Of a DNA stretch of 64,000 nt, positions 53,225 to 61,912 are shown in pieces. Both the position numbers and the translations under genes were made by a program. The DNA comes from Pedobacter glucosidilyticus (lineage in GTDB: Bacteria > Bacteroidota > Bacteroidia > Sphingobacteriales > Sphingobacteriaceae). The DNA lies in contig NZ_DLHN01000009.1 in assembly GCF_002483235.1 (NCBI RefSeq), positions 1 to 64,000 of the forward strand. Reading direction: 5' to 3'. Numbering within the stretch: the first letter of the stretch is position 1; the number at the start of each line of letters is the position of its first letter. The notes beneath the pieces were generated by a model. It was not told where the DNA came from. It worked only from the letters and a program-made list of their open reading frames with translations, and did not search any database.

Positions 53225-53371
53225 GTTATCGTTTTAATCCTCTGCTGAGGGGCTACAAATGTACAAAAAATATGCAATTTTTTATGCCGAAAAACACCTG
53301 TATTGCAGGCCATAAATAGAGCTGTTTTAACACATATTGATAAGGCTTAAAAAGTGCTGTTTTTGTAAGTG

Positions 53372-53403
53372 TTTGATAATGTGATTTATATGTTGTATAT
53401 TTG
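53372..53403 (+). promoter_or_regulatory. Canonical promoter of the lytic transglycosylase gene
   Basis: TTTG (53372-53375), 20 bp, then TATATTTG (53396-53403). Unlike the fucose-locus promoters, this one has the -33 element. Confidence 0.75.
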
Positions 53404-53442
53404 CAGCCTTTTAAAAGTTGAGTGGTAATTAAAACAAGATTT

Positions 53443-54204
53443 ATGAAGCGTAAAAGCGTAATAACTTGTAGCTTGATGTTGGTAGTTTGCTTAGTTGCAA
53501 AAATGTTTGGTTACAGCTATTCCACCGGGTTTGATAAGATAAATAATCCGTTAAATATTGAGACTACAGAAGAAAAAACAGCAAAAGAAGAGTCTCAGAA
53601 ATTATTAAGTTTTGCTGATGAAATGATCCCTTTGGGTGACGAAAAGATTGACTATAAAATGAAGAGAGCTTTAAAAGCAAACTCATTTCGTCAGTTACAA
53701 ACTTTGAAATTACACCAAAGAGCAGAAAAGTGGTTCCCGGTGATAGAACCTGTACTTAAAAAATATGGTATCCCAGAAGATTTTAAGTATGTCCCATTAG
53801 TAGAAACCGGGATGGCTCATGGAAAGGTTTCCCCTAAAGGTGCAGCAGGTTTATGGCAATTTATGCCCCAAACAGCCAGAAGTTACGGTTTAAAAGTAAA
53901 CAGTCAGGTTGATGAGCGTACCAATGTATATCTTTCTACCGTAGCGGCAGCTAAATACTTGAGAGATTTATATAAAGTGTTTAATAGCTGGACTTTGGTT
54001 GCAGCAGCTTATAACGTTGGCGAAGGAAGTTTACAAAGACAAATTAACAGACAGGGAGAAGACAACTACTTCAGGTTGAAACTAAACCGAGAAACAGGTA
54101 GATATGTATATAGCCTTATTTCTATGAAAGAGGTTATCGAAAAGCCTGAAAAGTATGGTTATAAAATAAATAACCCTCGCAAATTGATGGCTTATCAACC
54201 TTAG
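53443..54204 (+). CDS. Lytic murein transglycosylase (SLT domain, MltD-like, no LysM)
   Basis: The protein has 253 residues from ATG 53443. An upstream GTG at 53422 would add seven residues. It has a signal or anchor helix (ITCSLMLVVCLVAKMFG) and a family 1 SLT domain with catalytic E121 in PLVETGMAHG, GAAGLWQFMPQTARSYGL, and AAAYNVGEGSLQRQI. It cleaves peptidoglycan with formation of 1,6-anhydro-muropeptides. LysM domains typical of MltD are absent. Its 3' end (MKEVIEKPEKYGY) has a decayed copy near 58458, beyond the dabAB genes. Confidence 0.9.
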   Translation: MKRKSVITCSLMLVVCLVAKMFGYSYSTGFDKINNPLNIETTEEKTAKEESQKLLSFADEMIPLGDEKIDYKMKRALKANSFRQLQTLKLHQRAEKWFPVIEPVLKKYGIPEDFKYVPLVETGMAHGKVSPKGAAGLWQFMPQTARSYGLKVNSQVDERTNVYLSTVAAAKYLRDLYKVFNSWTLVAAAYNVGEGSLQRQINRQGEDNYFRLKLNRETGRYVYSLISMKEVIEKPEKYGYKINNPRKLMAYQP

Positions 54205-54281
54205 ATTAAGAGTGCTAAAAAAGGTTTCAAATCGTTATTTATTTGGTAGATAAAAAATTAGTGGTTTGGGATGGTATTTTT

Positions 54282-54416
54282 AAAGAGAAGAGGCTGTCTC
54301 AAATTACCACTTTATGTCAGGCTGAGCGGAGTCGAAGCCTTTTTTGAGTATATCAGAGAACATTTCGACTCCGCTCAATGTGACAAATATGATTTCTGAG
54401 ACAGCCTCTTCTCTTT
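54282..54416. repeat. Nested palindromic intergenic element (135 bp)
   Basis: The outer arms are perfect 20-bp inverted repeats: AAAGAGAAGAGGCTGTCTCA (54282-54301) and its complement (54397-54416). The inner arms are GAGCGGAGTCGAA (54324-54336) and TTCGACTCCGCTC (54364-54376). It lies between convergent genes. A degenerate relative is at 23676-23795. It may be a non-autonomous mobile repeat that also terminates transcription from both sides. Confidence 0.85.
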
Positions 54417-54464
54417 TAATATGATAGCATCATATTAGATGAAAGGGCTCTAATAGCCTAATAC

Positions 54465-56801
54465 TTAATCTATGAATTCTGCTACTCGGTTTTTTTCTGA
54501 AATCCAGTTTTTGTTATAAAGTTTAATATCATTGTCTTTAAGCGGATCCATTACCATCAGATAAATCCACTCATGGTGAAGTAACGTTTTGATGTGCTCA
54601 TTTCTTTCAATAATATCAACAATCCAGGCTGTTGGTGCTTGTATCACCACAGATAATCTGAGCGGCTGATGATAATTTTTTTGGTCAGATGCCTTAACCG
54701 ATTGAAGTGGGATGCCTATTTTTAAATCTCCACCATTTCCTTGCACTACTCCAAATTTCCCAATAACGTTTTGCGTGATTTTAGAACCGCCTCCAAATTG
54801 GTCATTATTTACCGTAGAAAAATAATAATGATTATTTATCCATTGGCCAACCACCATTGGACCTTGCATAATACTTTCTAAAGCTTTTCCTTCACTATCT
54901 GTCTCCCAGTCGTATGAGTGTAAGAAGCATCTTCCACCTAAATGGAGGTTTTTTGTTAGATTTCTTGGTCCTACAATAAATGCCGCATTTCTCGCCAAAC
55001 CCCACTCTGGTCTGGTTTCAGCCCAATTGTTAGATTTTTTTAATGCTAGTTTTACGGCATCTTTATCAGTACCTAGTCTTTCTTTAGCAGCACTTAGTTG
55101 TACTTGCTTTAAATCGCTTTTTAGTTTCTGAATAAGTTGTTGATGACTTTCGGGTGCTTGGCTATCAAAAAGCGTAATTTCATCTGTTGCCGTATTATGC
55201 TCTGCACCCATAAAAAAGGTATCATCCGGAATTTCAATTTCGTAAACTTCTTTCAAGTAAATTCTTACAGCATTTTGATTTGCAATTTTGGCTAGCATTC
55301 TAGCATTGTGCCTTCCGGGGCTGGCAGCACAAGCACCACAATCTAAACTGGATGCAAAAGGATTATTAGCAGATTGACTGCCATGTCCGGTAAAAATTAC
55401 AAGCGGAGCAAATTCTTTCCATCCCAATAAATCAAAGGCTGATTTTACAATGGCTGCTTTCTCACTTATAGGTATTCCTAGTTCTGTATGTTCATCAGCA
55501 TAAGCATGTATACTTGTTTCACAAATATGTTCATGATTTGGTTTATGCTGTTTTTTTATCCTGTTTAGATATGCCGGAAAAATTGTTCTAGCAGTTAAGG
55601 ATACGCCATACAATAAGCCTGATATTTCTACAAAGCCAAAAGCAGAGGGCAACATATTTTTTAATCTCTTTAAAAAGTAATTGCTGAATTTTGTCTCTTC
55701 CGCTTGTTTTAAATAAGTAGACAATTTCAACTCCTTACCTTTTTGAGCAATTTCTGTAACTTGATAAGCCGAGTTTACAATAGGGGGGCAAGATTTTCTT
55801 ACTAAGCCATTTTCTGGATTTTTATAATCCATAGCTATTCCAAAAAAGCCTGCATAACCAAAAGTTTCATAATTTCCTTTAGCTTCCAAGTGTCTTCTCA
55901 TCAATTCAGATCTGGTATCTATACAGAAAACAAATTGGGCATCGGATAACTTTTTAGTTGCTATCGAACCTAAGGTTAAGCTCGGTTTTAATGTTTTAGA
56001 AAGCTGCTGTTGCCAACTTTGTTCCCATGCTTTTAGCCAAATGTATTTAAGCTCTAAATCGGTATTTTGTTGTTGTTTGGTGCTTGCTAATGGTAATAAC
56101 TCCGAATCTTTGCTTTTAGTAATCCATAACCTAACAGCTAAGTAATCTGCTAAACTGATAGGATATTTTTGCTGCCAGGCAGTATTTCCTTGTACCCTAT
56201 GCTTGATAAAACCAGTCCAGCCCGGTAAAGCAGCAATATGATATTTGAAAATTTCTAATTGGTCTTTTTCATCATAGTCTTTTAAAATTAGCTCTAATGT
56301 AGATGTTGCATCTTTAGGAATATCTTTCCTTGTATGGTTAAGCTCCTTATCGTATTTCGCAAGTTTTCTCCAAGCAGTAAAAAAACCATCTGATTTGTAT
56401 GGCATTTCCCATTCAGCAAAACCCTCATCCAAGAAAGCTGCCAACCATTTGCACATCATGCTATCTACATCATGATTTGCATTTTTGCCTTTCTCGTGAG
56501 ATTGCTCTGCCATTTGTTGCAAATAAAACTCGGGTTGCTTATTAAAATCTTTTTCGACCAGAAGAGCCGTCAATATGGTTTGATTAATCTCTCCATTTTT
56601 CCAGGCATCTTCAAAAACTGATGCTTCGGGTAAGGCATATCCTCCCCAGTATTTTGTAGCCTGCTGAATGGCACTTAAAAAATTTGATTTTTCAAATCCT
56701 GATAAAGGGTTAGAAGTAACAAAAGAGTAAAGTGGCCAAGTTTTACCAATTACTTCAGAAGCTTTGTTGATATTAGATTGGAGTTGAGGGTTCATCTTCA
56801 T
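54465..56801 (-). CDS. dabA: DabA, inorganic carbon accumulation subunit (DUF2309)
   Basis: This 778-residue protein is peripheral to the membrane. DabA is a carbonic-anhydrase-like protein coupled to the proton-conducting DabB, and takes up CO2/bicarbonate. The zinc-site residues by family comparison are visible: C293 and D295 in FCIDTRSE, H473 in FTGHGS, and C488 in SLDCGAC. Length and motif order are normal. Its ATG overlaps the dabB stop by 3-4 nt (ATGA pattern), so the two are translationally coupled. In a heterotroph, this system supplies bicarbonate for anaplerotic carboxylation at low CO2. Confidence 0.93.
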   Translation of the reverse strand: MKMNPQLQSNINKASEVIGKTWPLYSFVTSNPLSGFEKSNFLSAIQQATKYWGGYALPEASVFEDAWKNGEINQTILTALLVEKDFNKQPEFYLQQMAEQSHEKGKNANHDVDSMMCKWLAAFLDEGFAEWEMPYKSDGFFTAWRKLAKYDKELNHTRKDIPKDATSTLELILKDYDEKDQLEIFKYHIAALPGWTGFIKHRVQGNTAWQQKYPISLADYLAVRLWITKSKDSELLPLASTKQQQNTDLELKYIWLKAWEQSWQQQLSKTLKPSLTLGSIATKKLSDAQFVFCIDTRSELMRRHLEAKGNYETFGYAGFFGIAMDYKNPENGLVRKSCPPIVNSAYQVTEIAQKGKELKLSTYLKQAEETKFSNYFLKRLKNMLPSAFGFVEISGLLYGVSLTARTIFPAYLNRIKKQHKPNHEHICETSIHAYADEHTELGIPISEKAAIVKSAFDLLGWKEFAPLVIFTGHGSQSANNPFASSLDCGACAASPGRHNARMLAKIANQNAVRIYLKEVYEIEIPDDTFFMGAEHNTATDEITLFDSQAPESHQQLIQKLKSDLKQVQLSAAKERLGTDKDAVKLALKKSNNWAETRPEWGLARNAAFIVGPRNLTKNLHLGGRCFLHSYDWETDSEGKALESIMQGPMVVGQWINNHYYFSTVNNDQFGGGSKITQNVIGKFGVVQGNGGDLKIGIPLQSVKASDQKNYHQPLRLSVVIQAPTAWIVDIIERNEHIKTLLHHEWIYLMVMDPLKDNDIKLYNKNWISEKNRVAEFID

Positions 56802-58255
56802 GAATGGTTCTTAAACATTAACACTGTATTTTTAGCTGGCTGAGAGTCGTTTAATAGCTTTACATATAACCAAGGTATTTTTTGATAAATCCCCAATTTC
56901 ATAATGAAAAATCCTGTCAGAAAGATAATACCTACAATAATTTGTATTCCTGATAGGGGTAGGGCTACATCAGTCATAGGAGTATCTGCCATACATAAGC
57001 TAACCGCTTTGTAAACAAGTGCGTATAAACCTATTCCTATAAAGAATAATACTGGCGGGACAATAGCTTTTTGCATGGGCGAAAGGCTTTTTTGCTTTAC
57101 GATATTATAAGTAATTTGTCCTACTGTAATGGCAACAATAAGTGTTAAAAAAATACTACTGTTTATAGCTATTCCTTTTCCTGTTAATTGCATAAATAAA
57201 AATGCTCCCAACAATCCGTAAATAAGTACTACTAAAGCCTGAAAGGGTGTGATTTTAATTTTTTCTGCGTTTTCAGGTTCCTGATAGCCGATGTTTTCTC
57301 CTGCCGAGAGGAATAAACATGCTTTATAAAATCCATGTAAAATCAGGTGTACCACAGCAGCGTTAAAAAATCCTAGCCCACACTGCATAATCATGAAACC
57401 CATTTGTGCAATGGTAGAGCATCCTAATTTTTGTTTTGCATTCACTTGTATCAATTTGGCAAACTGAGCGATGATGGCCGTAATACCACCTACAATAAAA
57501 AGTATATTTAACGTATTTGATGCAAAAAGTGTGGTAGCAAATAAGGATAATAATATGCCAGACCCATTTACAAAACCGGCATGCATGAGTGCAGATGCAG
57601 GTGTTGGCGCTGTCATGGCAGATAATAGCCAACGATGAAAAGGATAAATGGCGGATTGAATGATGGCTGCAATAATGATTAAAATAGCAGCTATCAAAAC
57701 CATGTGTTGAGGTAAAAGATAAACCTTAGCATTGATTTCTGTAAGAGTATGACTACTGGATTGAAATGCTAGTAAAAGCACACCTGCACTTAAGAAAATA
57801 CCTCCGGTAAAAAAATATTTCTGAGCAAATTTTGAAGCCTCTTTAGCCTCTCTCCAAGAAGTATTTACACCTATCAATTTTGCCATAAAGATTCCCATAA
57901 CAAACCATGAAACTAATAATAAAGCAATGTGATTGGAGGCAATAAAAAGCATTACCGAGAAGGTGAATCCCGTACACAACATCATAAAACGATTTTGATA
58001 CCTAAAACCTTGAAGGTAGTTACTTGCATAGCTACTTAAAATAGCGCTAAAGAAAGTTACAGTGGTCCAAATCACCAAAGTGAAACCATTTATACGAATG
58101 AAGTTTTGATAGTCCCATTTTGGCATATTAGGAAATTGATACGCCAAATAGCCTAAATTTCCTAAAAATAAAAACCAAAATAATAAGCTGATGATGATTG
58201 GTAAATTGAATACTGATGTTTGATGAGGTTGTTTGAGGTGTTTATCCAAGATCAT
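56798..58255 (-). CDS. dabB: DabB, proton-conducting membrane subunit
   Basis: This 485-residue protein belongs to the NuoL/MrpA proton-pumping family, with around 13 membrane segments. The signature WLLSAMTAPTPASALMHAGFVNGSGILL is conserved. It supplies the cation gradient that drives DabA. It precedes dabA and overlaps it. An 18-bp palindrome lies 30 bp upstream of its start. Confidence 0.92.
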   Translation of the reverse strand: MILDKHLKQPHQTSVFNLPIIISLLFWFLFLGNLGYLAYQFPNMPKWDYQNFIRINGFTLVIWTTVTFFSAILSSYASNYLQGFRYQNRFMMLCTGFTFSVMLFIASNHIALLLVSWFVMGIFMAKLIGVNTSWREAKEASKFAQKYFFTGGIFLSAGVLLLAFQSSSHTLTEINAKVYLLPQHMVLIAAILIIIAAIIQSAIYPFHRWLLSAMTAPTPASALMHAGFVNGSGILLSLFATTLFASNTLNILFIVGGITAIIAQFAKLIQVNAKQKLGCSTIAQMGFMIMQCGLGFFNAAVVHLILHGFYKACLFLSAGENIGYQEPENAEKIKITPFQALVVLIYGLLGAFLFMQLTGKGIAINSSIFLTLIVAITVGQITYNIVKQKSLSPMQKAIVPPVLFFIGIGLYALVYKAVSLCMADTPMTDVALPLSGIQIIVGIIFLTGFFIMKLGIYQKIPWLYVKLLNDSQPAKNTVLMFKNHS

Positions 58256-58284
58256 TTTTTTAGAGATATTGATTTTAGCGTTAA

Positions 58285-58302
58285 AGAAGTATCAGTACTT
58301 CT
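58285..58302. promoter_or_regulatory. Palindrome upstream of dabB
   Basis: AGAAGTA-TCAG-TACTTCT is a perfect 7-bp inverted repeat, 30 bp before the dabB start. It is possibly an operator. Confidence 0.45.
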
Positions 58303-58392
58303 AATACGCTTGCAAATTTTAGGATTTAGATTCATAAATTTTTATTTATAATTTATATGAGAATCATTAATAGTTTTTATGATAATATGATG

Positions 58393-58545
58393 AAATTCAG
58401 AAAACGTCAAACGGGTTTGGATGGCTGTTAATAGGGGAGTAATAGTCTTGCCTTTTATGAAAGAGGTTATAAGAAAGCCAGAGATATATGATTATCGAAC
58501 TGTAACCAAAGGAAGTTTATTAGTTTAAGAGCTTTATCTATTAAA
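58393..58545 (+). pseudogene. Decayed 3' end of a lytic transglycosylase gene
   Basis: After one frame break, the reading PFMKEVIRKPEIYDYRTV matches SMKEVIEKPEKYGYKI at the C-terminus of the 53443 gene. DNA identity includes ATGAAAGAGGTTAT (from 58458). Upstream, RKRQTG in another frame matches LNRETG. Similarity continues past the stop (TTAGTTTAAGAG versus TTAGATTAAGAG). Only the last fifth of the gene is present. Confidence 0.75.
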
Positions 58546-58563
58546 ATGACAATGAAATAGAAA

Positions 58564-58592
58564 GGTTGAACCCTGTGGTCCAGCCTTTTTTT
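58564..58592 (+). terminator. Intrinsic terminator after the transglycosylase relic
   Basis: GGTTGAACC (58564-58572) pairs with GGTCCAGCC (58577-58585) with one mismatch and one wobble. A run of T follows. The only upstream plus-strand sequence it could serve is the relic, so it may be the original terminator of that gene. Confidence 0.75.
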
Positions 58593-58675
58593 GTTATTTT
58601 TGTAGCCGAGAAAATCCTCACAAACAACAAACAAAAGCACAAATAAAATCTTTATTTAAAGCAGAAAGCTTTTTT

Positions 58676-61534
58676 ATGAGTAAGAAACCTATTGACCTTG
58701 GCGAACAAACAGAAGTAGAAGTTTATGGTGCCAGGGTTCATAATTTAAAGAATATAGATATTTCATTTCCGCGTAACCAACTGGTTGTTATTACTGGTTT
58801 AAGTGGTTCGGGAAAATCTTCTTTAGCATTTGATACCATTTATGCCGAAGGACAAAGGCGTTACATGGAGACTTTCTCTGCTTATTCTCGTCAGTTTATG
58901 GGGGGGATGGAGCGCCCTGATGTGGACAAAATATCAGGCTTAAGCCCCGTTATCGCTATAGAGCAAAAAACTACTTCTAAAAATCCTCGGTCTACGGTAG
59001 GCACCATTACAGAGATTTATGATTTTATGCGTCTGTTATTTGCCCGTGTTGGCGATGCATATTCTTATAATACCGGTGAGAAAATGGTTAAGATGTCTGA
59101 GGATCAAATCTTAAATCAGATTTTAACCCAATTTGATGGCAAGCCCATTAACATTCTAGCACCTGTTGTAAAGGGAAGAAAAGGTCATTACCGCGAATTA
59201 TTTGAGCAAATTAGAAAGCAAGGCTTCTTAAAAGTGAGGGTAGATGGGGAGATTATGGACGTAACACCTAAAATGCAGGTAGACCGTTATAAAATCCACG
59301 ATATTGAAACTGTTGTAGATAGGTTAATTGTTTCTCAAGATGATAAAAAGCGCTTATACGCATCCATACAACAAGCACTAAAAATAGCCAAAGGCATCAT
59401 CAAAATATCAGATAAAGAGAATAATGTATATCATTTCTCTAAATATCTAATGTGCCCAAGCACAGGTATTTCTTATGACGAACCACAACCTAATACTTTT
59501 TCTTTTAACTCTCCTTACGGGGCTTGTCCGGAGTGTGATGGTTTGGGTTACGTTTTTGATGTTGATGAAGAATCTGTTATCCCTAATAAGAAATTAAGCA
59601 TTTTAAATGGTGCTTTAGCTCCTTTGGGCGAGTATCGCGAGACTTGGATATTCCAAGTGATTAAAGCTTTAGGCAAAAAGTATGGTTTCTCTTTATCACA
59701 ACCTGTAGAAAAATTAGGCGATGAGGCTATTCGTATTCTATTACACGGAACTGATGAATTGGTTACCGTACCTGTAGAGTACAACAAATGGAATGTTGAG
59801 AATTACCAAATAGCGTTTGATGGCATTATTAAAATGCTTGAAGAACAAAATGAAAAAAAGGGAGATGCTGCAATAGATTTAGAAGGTTATCGTATTCTGA
59901 AAACCTGTCCGGAGTGTGATGGTGCTCGTTTAAAAAAAGAATCACTCCATTTTAAGGTTGATGAGAAAAATATCTTCGAATTAGCTTCTATGGATATCAA
60001 AAACTTGAAAACATGGTTTGATGGTATTGAGGAACGACTTTCTGAAAGACAAAATGTTATCGCTAAAGAGATTTTAAAAGAAATAAGAGCCAGAATTGGC
60101 TTTTTATTAGATGTAGGTCTAGAATATCTTACCCTGGATAGAACTGCAAGAACACTTTCTGGTGGTGAAGCACAACGTATTAGATTGGCTACACAAATTG
60201 GTTCTCAGCTTATGAATGTGATGTACATTTTAGACGAACCTTCTATTGGCCTACACCAAAGAGATAACGACCGTTTGATAAAAGCTTTAAAAGATCTTAG
60301 AGACTTAAGCAATACCGTTTTGGTTGTAGAGCATGATAAGGATATGATTTTAGAAGCTGATTATGTGATTGATATGGGGCCATCTGCCGGGGTACACGGT
60401 GGTGAGGTTGTAGCACAAGGCACTCCTCAAGAGCTTTTAAAAACGCATACACTTACAGCCTCTTACCTTAACGGAGAAAAAGGTATTCATATCCCAACAG
60501 AACGAAGAGCCGGAAATGGACATGTTTTATCCCTTAAAAAAGCATCAGGTAATAACCTTAAAAATGTAAGTGTTGATTTTCCTTTAGGTAAATTGATATG
60601 TGTTACCGGTGTTTCTGGAAGCGGAAAATCTACCCTGATAGGCGAAACACTTTATCCTATTTTAAATAAGCATTTCTTTAGGGCTAAAAAGCATCCCATG
60701 CCTTACAAAGAAATTAAAGGTTTAGAACATATAGATAAAGTGATAGAAATAGATCAAACACCTATTGGGCGTACACCACGTTCAAATCCATCAACTTATA
60801 CAGGTGTTTTTTCTGATATCAGAAATCTGTTTGTGGCTTTGCCAGAAGCTCAAATTAGGGGTTATAAGCCTGGGCGTTTCTCTTTTAATGTTAAAGGAGG
60901 AAGGTGTGAAGCTTGCCAAGGTGGAGGTATGAAAGTTATCGAAATGAATTTCTTACCCGATGTACAAGTGCCATGTGAAGAATGTGGAGGAAAGCGCTAC
61001 AACCGCGAAACTTTAGAAGTACGCTATCGTGGTAAATCTATTTCTGATGTGCTGGATATGAGTATTGAAGATGCTGTTGATTTCTTCGAGAATATTCCAT
61101 CCATATACAGAAAAATAAAAACTTTAAAAGATGTTGGCTTAGGCTATATCACCTTAGGGCAGTCTTCTACCACACTTTCTGGAGGTGAGGCGCAAAGGGT
61201 TAAATTGGCTACCGAGCTTTCAAAAAAAGATACTGGCAATACTTTCTATATTTTAGACGAACCTACAACCGGCTTACATTTTGAAGATATCAACGTTTTA
61301 CTCGGCGTTTTACAACTTTTGGTTGATAAGGGGAACACCGTTTTAGTAATAGAGCATAATTTAGATGTTGTAAAAGTTGCTGATTATGTTATCGATTTAG
61401 GCCCAGAAGGTGGTTCAGGAGGTGGAAATATCGTTTTTGCAGGTACACCAGAAGGATTGGCTAAATGTAAAGAAAGCTTTACAGGTAAGTTTTTAAAAAA
61501 GGAGATGGTTAGCAACACGTTTAAGGTATCGTAA
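58676..61534 (+). CDS. uvrA: Excinuclease ABC subunit A
   Basis: This 952-residue nucleotide-excision-repair damage sensor has two ABC modules: Walker A GLSGSGKSSL near residue 40 and GVSGSGKSTL near 650, and two LSGGEAQR signatures. Two zinc fingers are visible (including CPECDGLGY, and CEACQGGGM with CEECGGKRY). Domain order and length are standard. A TATTTTTG box lies at 58595-58602. uvrB and uvrC are elsewhere. Confidence 0.97.
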   Translation: MSKKPIDLGEQTEVEVYGARVHNLKNIDISFPRNQLVVITGLSGSGKSSLAFDTIYAEGQRRYMETFSAYSRQFMGGMERPDVDKISGLSPVIAIEQKTTSKNPRSTVGTITEIYDFMRLLFARVGDAYSYNTGEKMVKMSEDQILNQILTQFDGKPINILAPVVKGRKGHYRELFEQIRKQGFLKVRVDGEIMDVTPKMQVDRYKIHDIETVVDRLIVSQDDKKRLYASIQQALKIAKGIIKISDKENNVYHFSKYLMCPSTGISYDEPQPNTFSFNSPYGACPECDGLGYVFDVDEESVIPNKKLSILNGALAPLGEYRETWIFQVIKALGKKYGFSLSQPVEKLGDEAIRILLHGTDELVTVPVEYNKWNVENYQIAFDGIIKMLEEQNEKKGDAAIDLEGYRILKTCPECDGARLKKESLHFKVDEKNIFELASMDIKNLKTWFDGIEERLSERQNVIAKEILKEIRARIGFLLDVGLEYLTLDRTARTLSGGEAQRIRLATQIGSQLMNVMYILDEPSIGLHQRDNDRLIKALKDLRDLSNTVLVVEHDKDMILEADYVIDMGPSAGVHGGEVVAQGTPQELLKTHTLTASYLNGEKGIHIPTERRAGNGHVLSLKKASGNNLKNVSVDFPLGKLICVTGVSGSGKSTLIGETLYPILNKHFFRAKKHPMPYKEIKGLEHIDKVIEIDQTPIGRTPRSNPSTYTGVFSDIRNLFVALPEAQIRGYKPGRFSFNVKGGRCEACQGGGMKVIEMNFLPDVQVPCEECGGKRYNRETLEVRYRGKSISDVLDMSIEDAVDFFENIPSIYRKIKTLKDVGLGYITLGQSSTTLSGGEAQRVKLATELSKKDTGNTFYILDEPTTGLHFEDINVLLGVLQLLVDKGNTVLVIEHNLDVVKVADYVIDLGPEGGSGGGNIVFAGTPEGLAKCKESFTGKFLKKEMVSNTFKVS

Positions 61535-61573
61535 ATTTTAGTAATCTTTAATAGGATATAAACTGTATGTTGT

Positions 61574-61774
61574 ATGGAGCAAAAGGAAAAAGATATTGAT
61601 AGAAATTCAACATCAGATTTTGAAAAAGCAGAGTTGGATTTACTAAGGAATGCGTTAAAAAAGTCTTATACTGAAAGATTCTTCGTCATGACCTCTTTAA
61701 TGAAGTTAGATAGTATGTTTAGAAATGCTAAGATTTCTCATCAAGTCTATTTCAAAGCTGATAAAGTTTCCTAA
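61574..61774 (+). CDS. Small hypothetical protein
   Basis: The protein has 66 residues, is helical and charged, and contains KKSYTERFFVMTSLMKLDSMFRNAKISH. Short proteins with a similar pattern (an ERF segment, then a helix ending in AKI.H) are common in Bacteroidota and sometimes sit beside nucleotidyltransferase-like genes, but no partner gene follows here. It lies 39 nt after uvrA and could be a passenger on its transcript. I recognise no function. Confidence 0.5.
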   Translation: MEQKEKDIDRNSTSDFEKAELDLLRNALKKSYTERFFVMTSLMKLDSMFRNAKISHQVYFKADKVS

Positions 61775-61912
61775 AACCATACAGTTTGAGTAGATAAATG
61801 CTAGTAAACTATCGCCCTAAAATTATAATTACAAACATTTATAAAGAGATAGCGTTTTAAAAATAAAATCTTTAACTTGATTTAAAGATTTTTACATTAC
61901 AACTATTCGCTC

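Larger units (their letters stand above)
58256..58675. other. Intergenic region: dabB leader, lytic transglycosylase relic, terminator and uvrA promoter
   Basis: From left to right: the dabB upstream palindrome (58285-58302), the decayed mltD-like 3' end (58393-58545), a terminator (58564-58592), and a TATTTTTG box (58595-58602) that probably serves uvrA. No intact gene. Confidence 0.7.

Noticed and set aside
52661..53313. Several long reading frames opposite to or out of frame with the pseudouridine synthase N-terminus
   Set aside because: They arise because the 63-bp tandem repeat lacks stops in all frames. Their products are repetitive with no start signals, while the minus-strand frame continues into S4 and catalytic domains.
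54465..58255. Mrp antiporter or NADH dehydrogenase fragment
   Set aside because: The DUF2309 partner with the C-x-D, H and C residues identifies the DAB carbon uptake system, and no other Mrp or Nuo subunits are present.
61574..61774. Toxin-antitoxin pair
   Set aside because: Only one small protein is present, with no partner gene in the following 140 bp.
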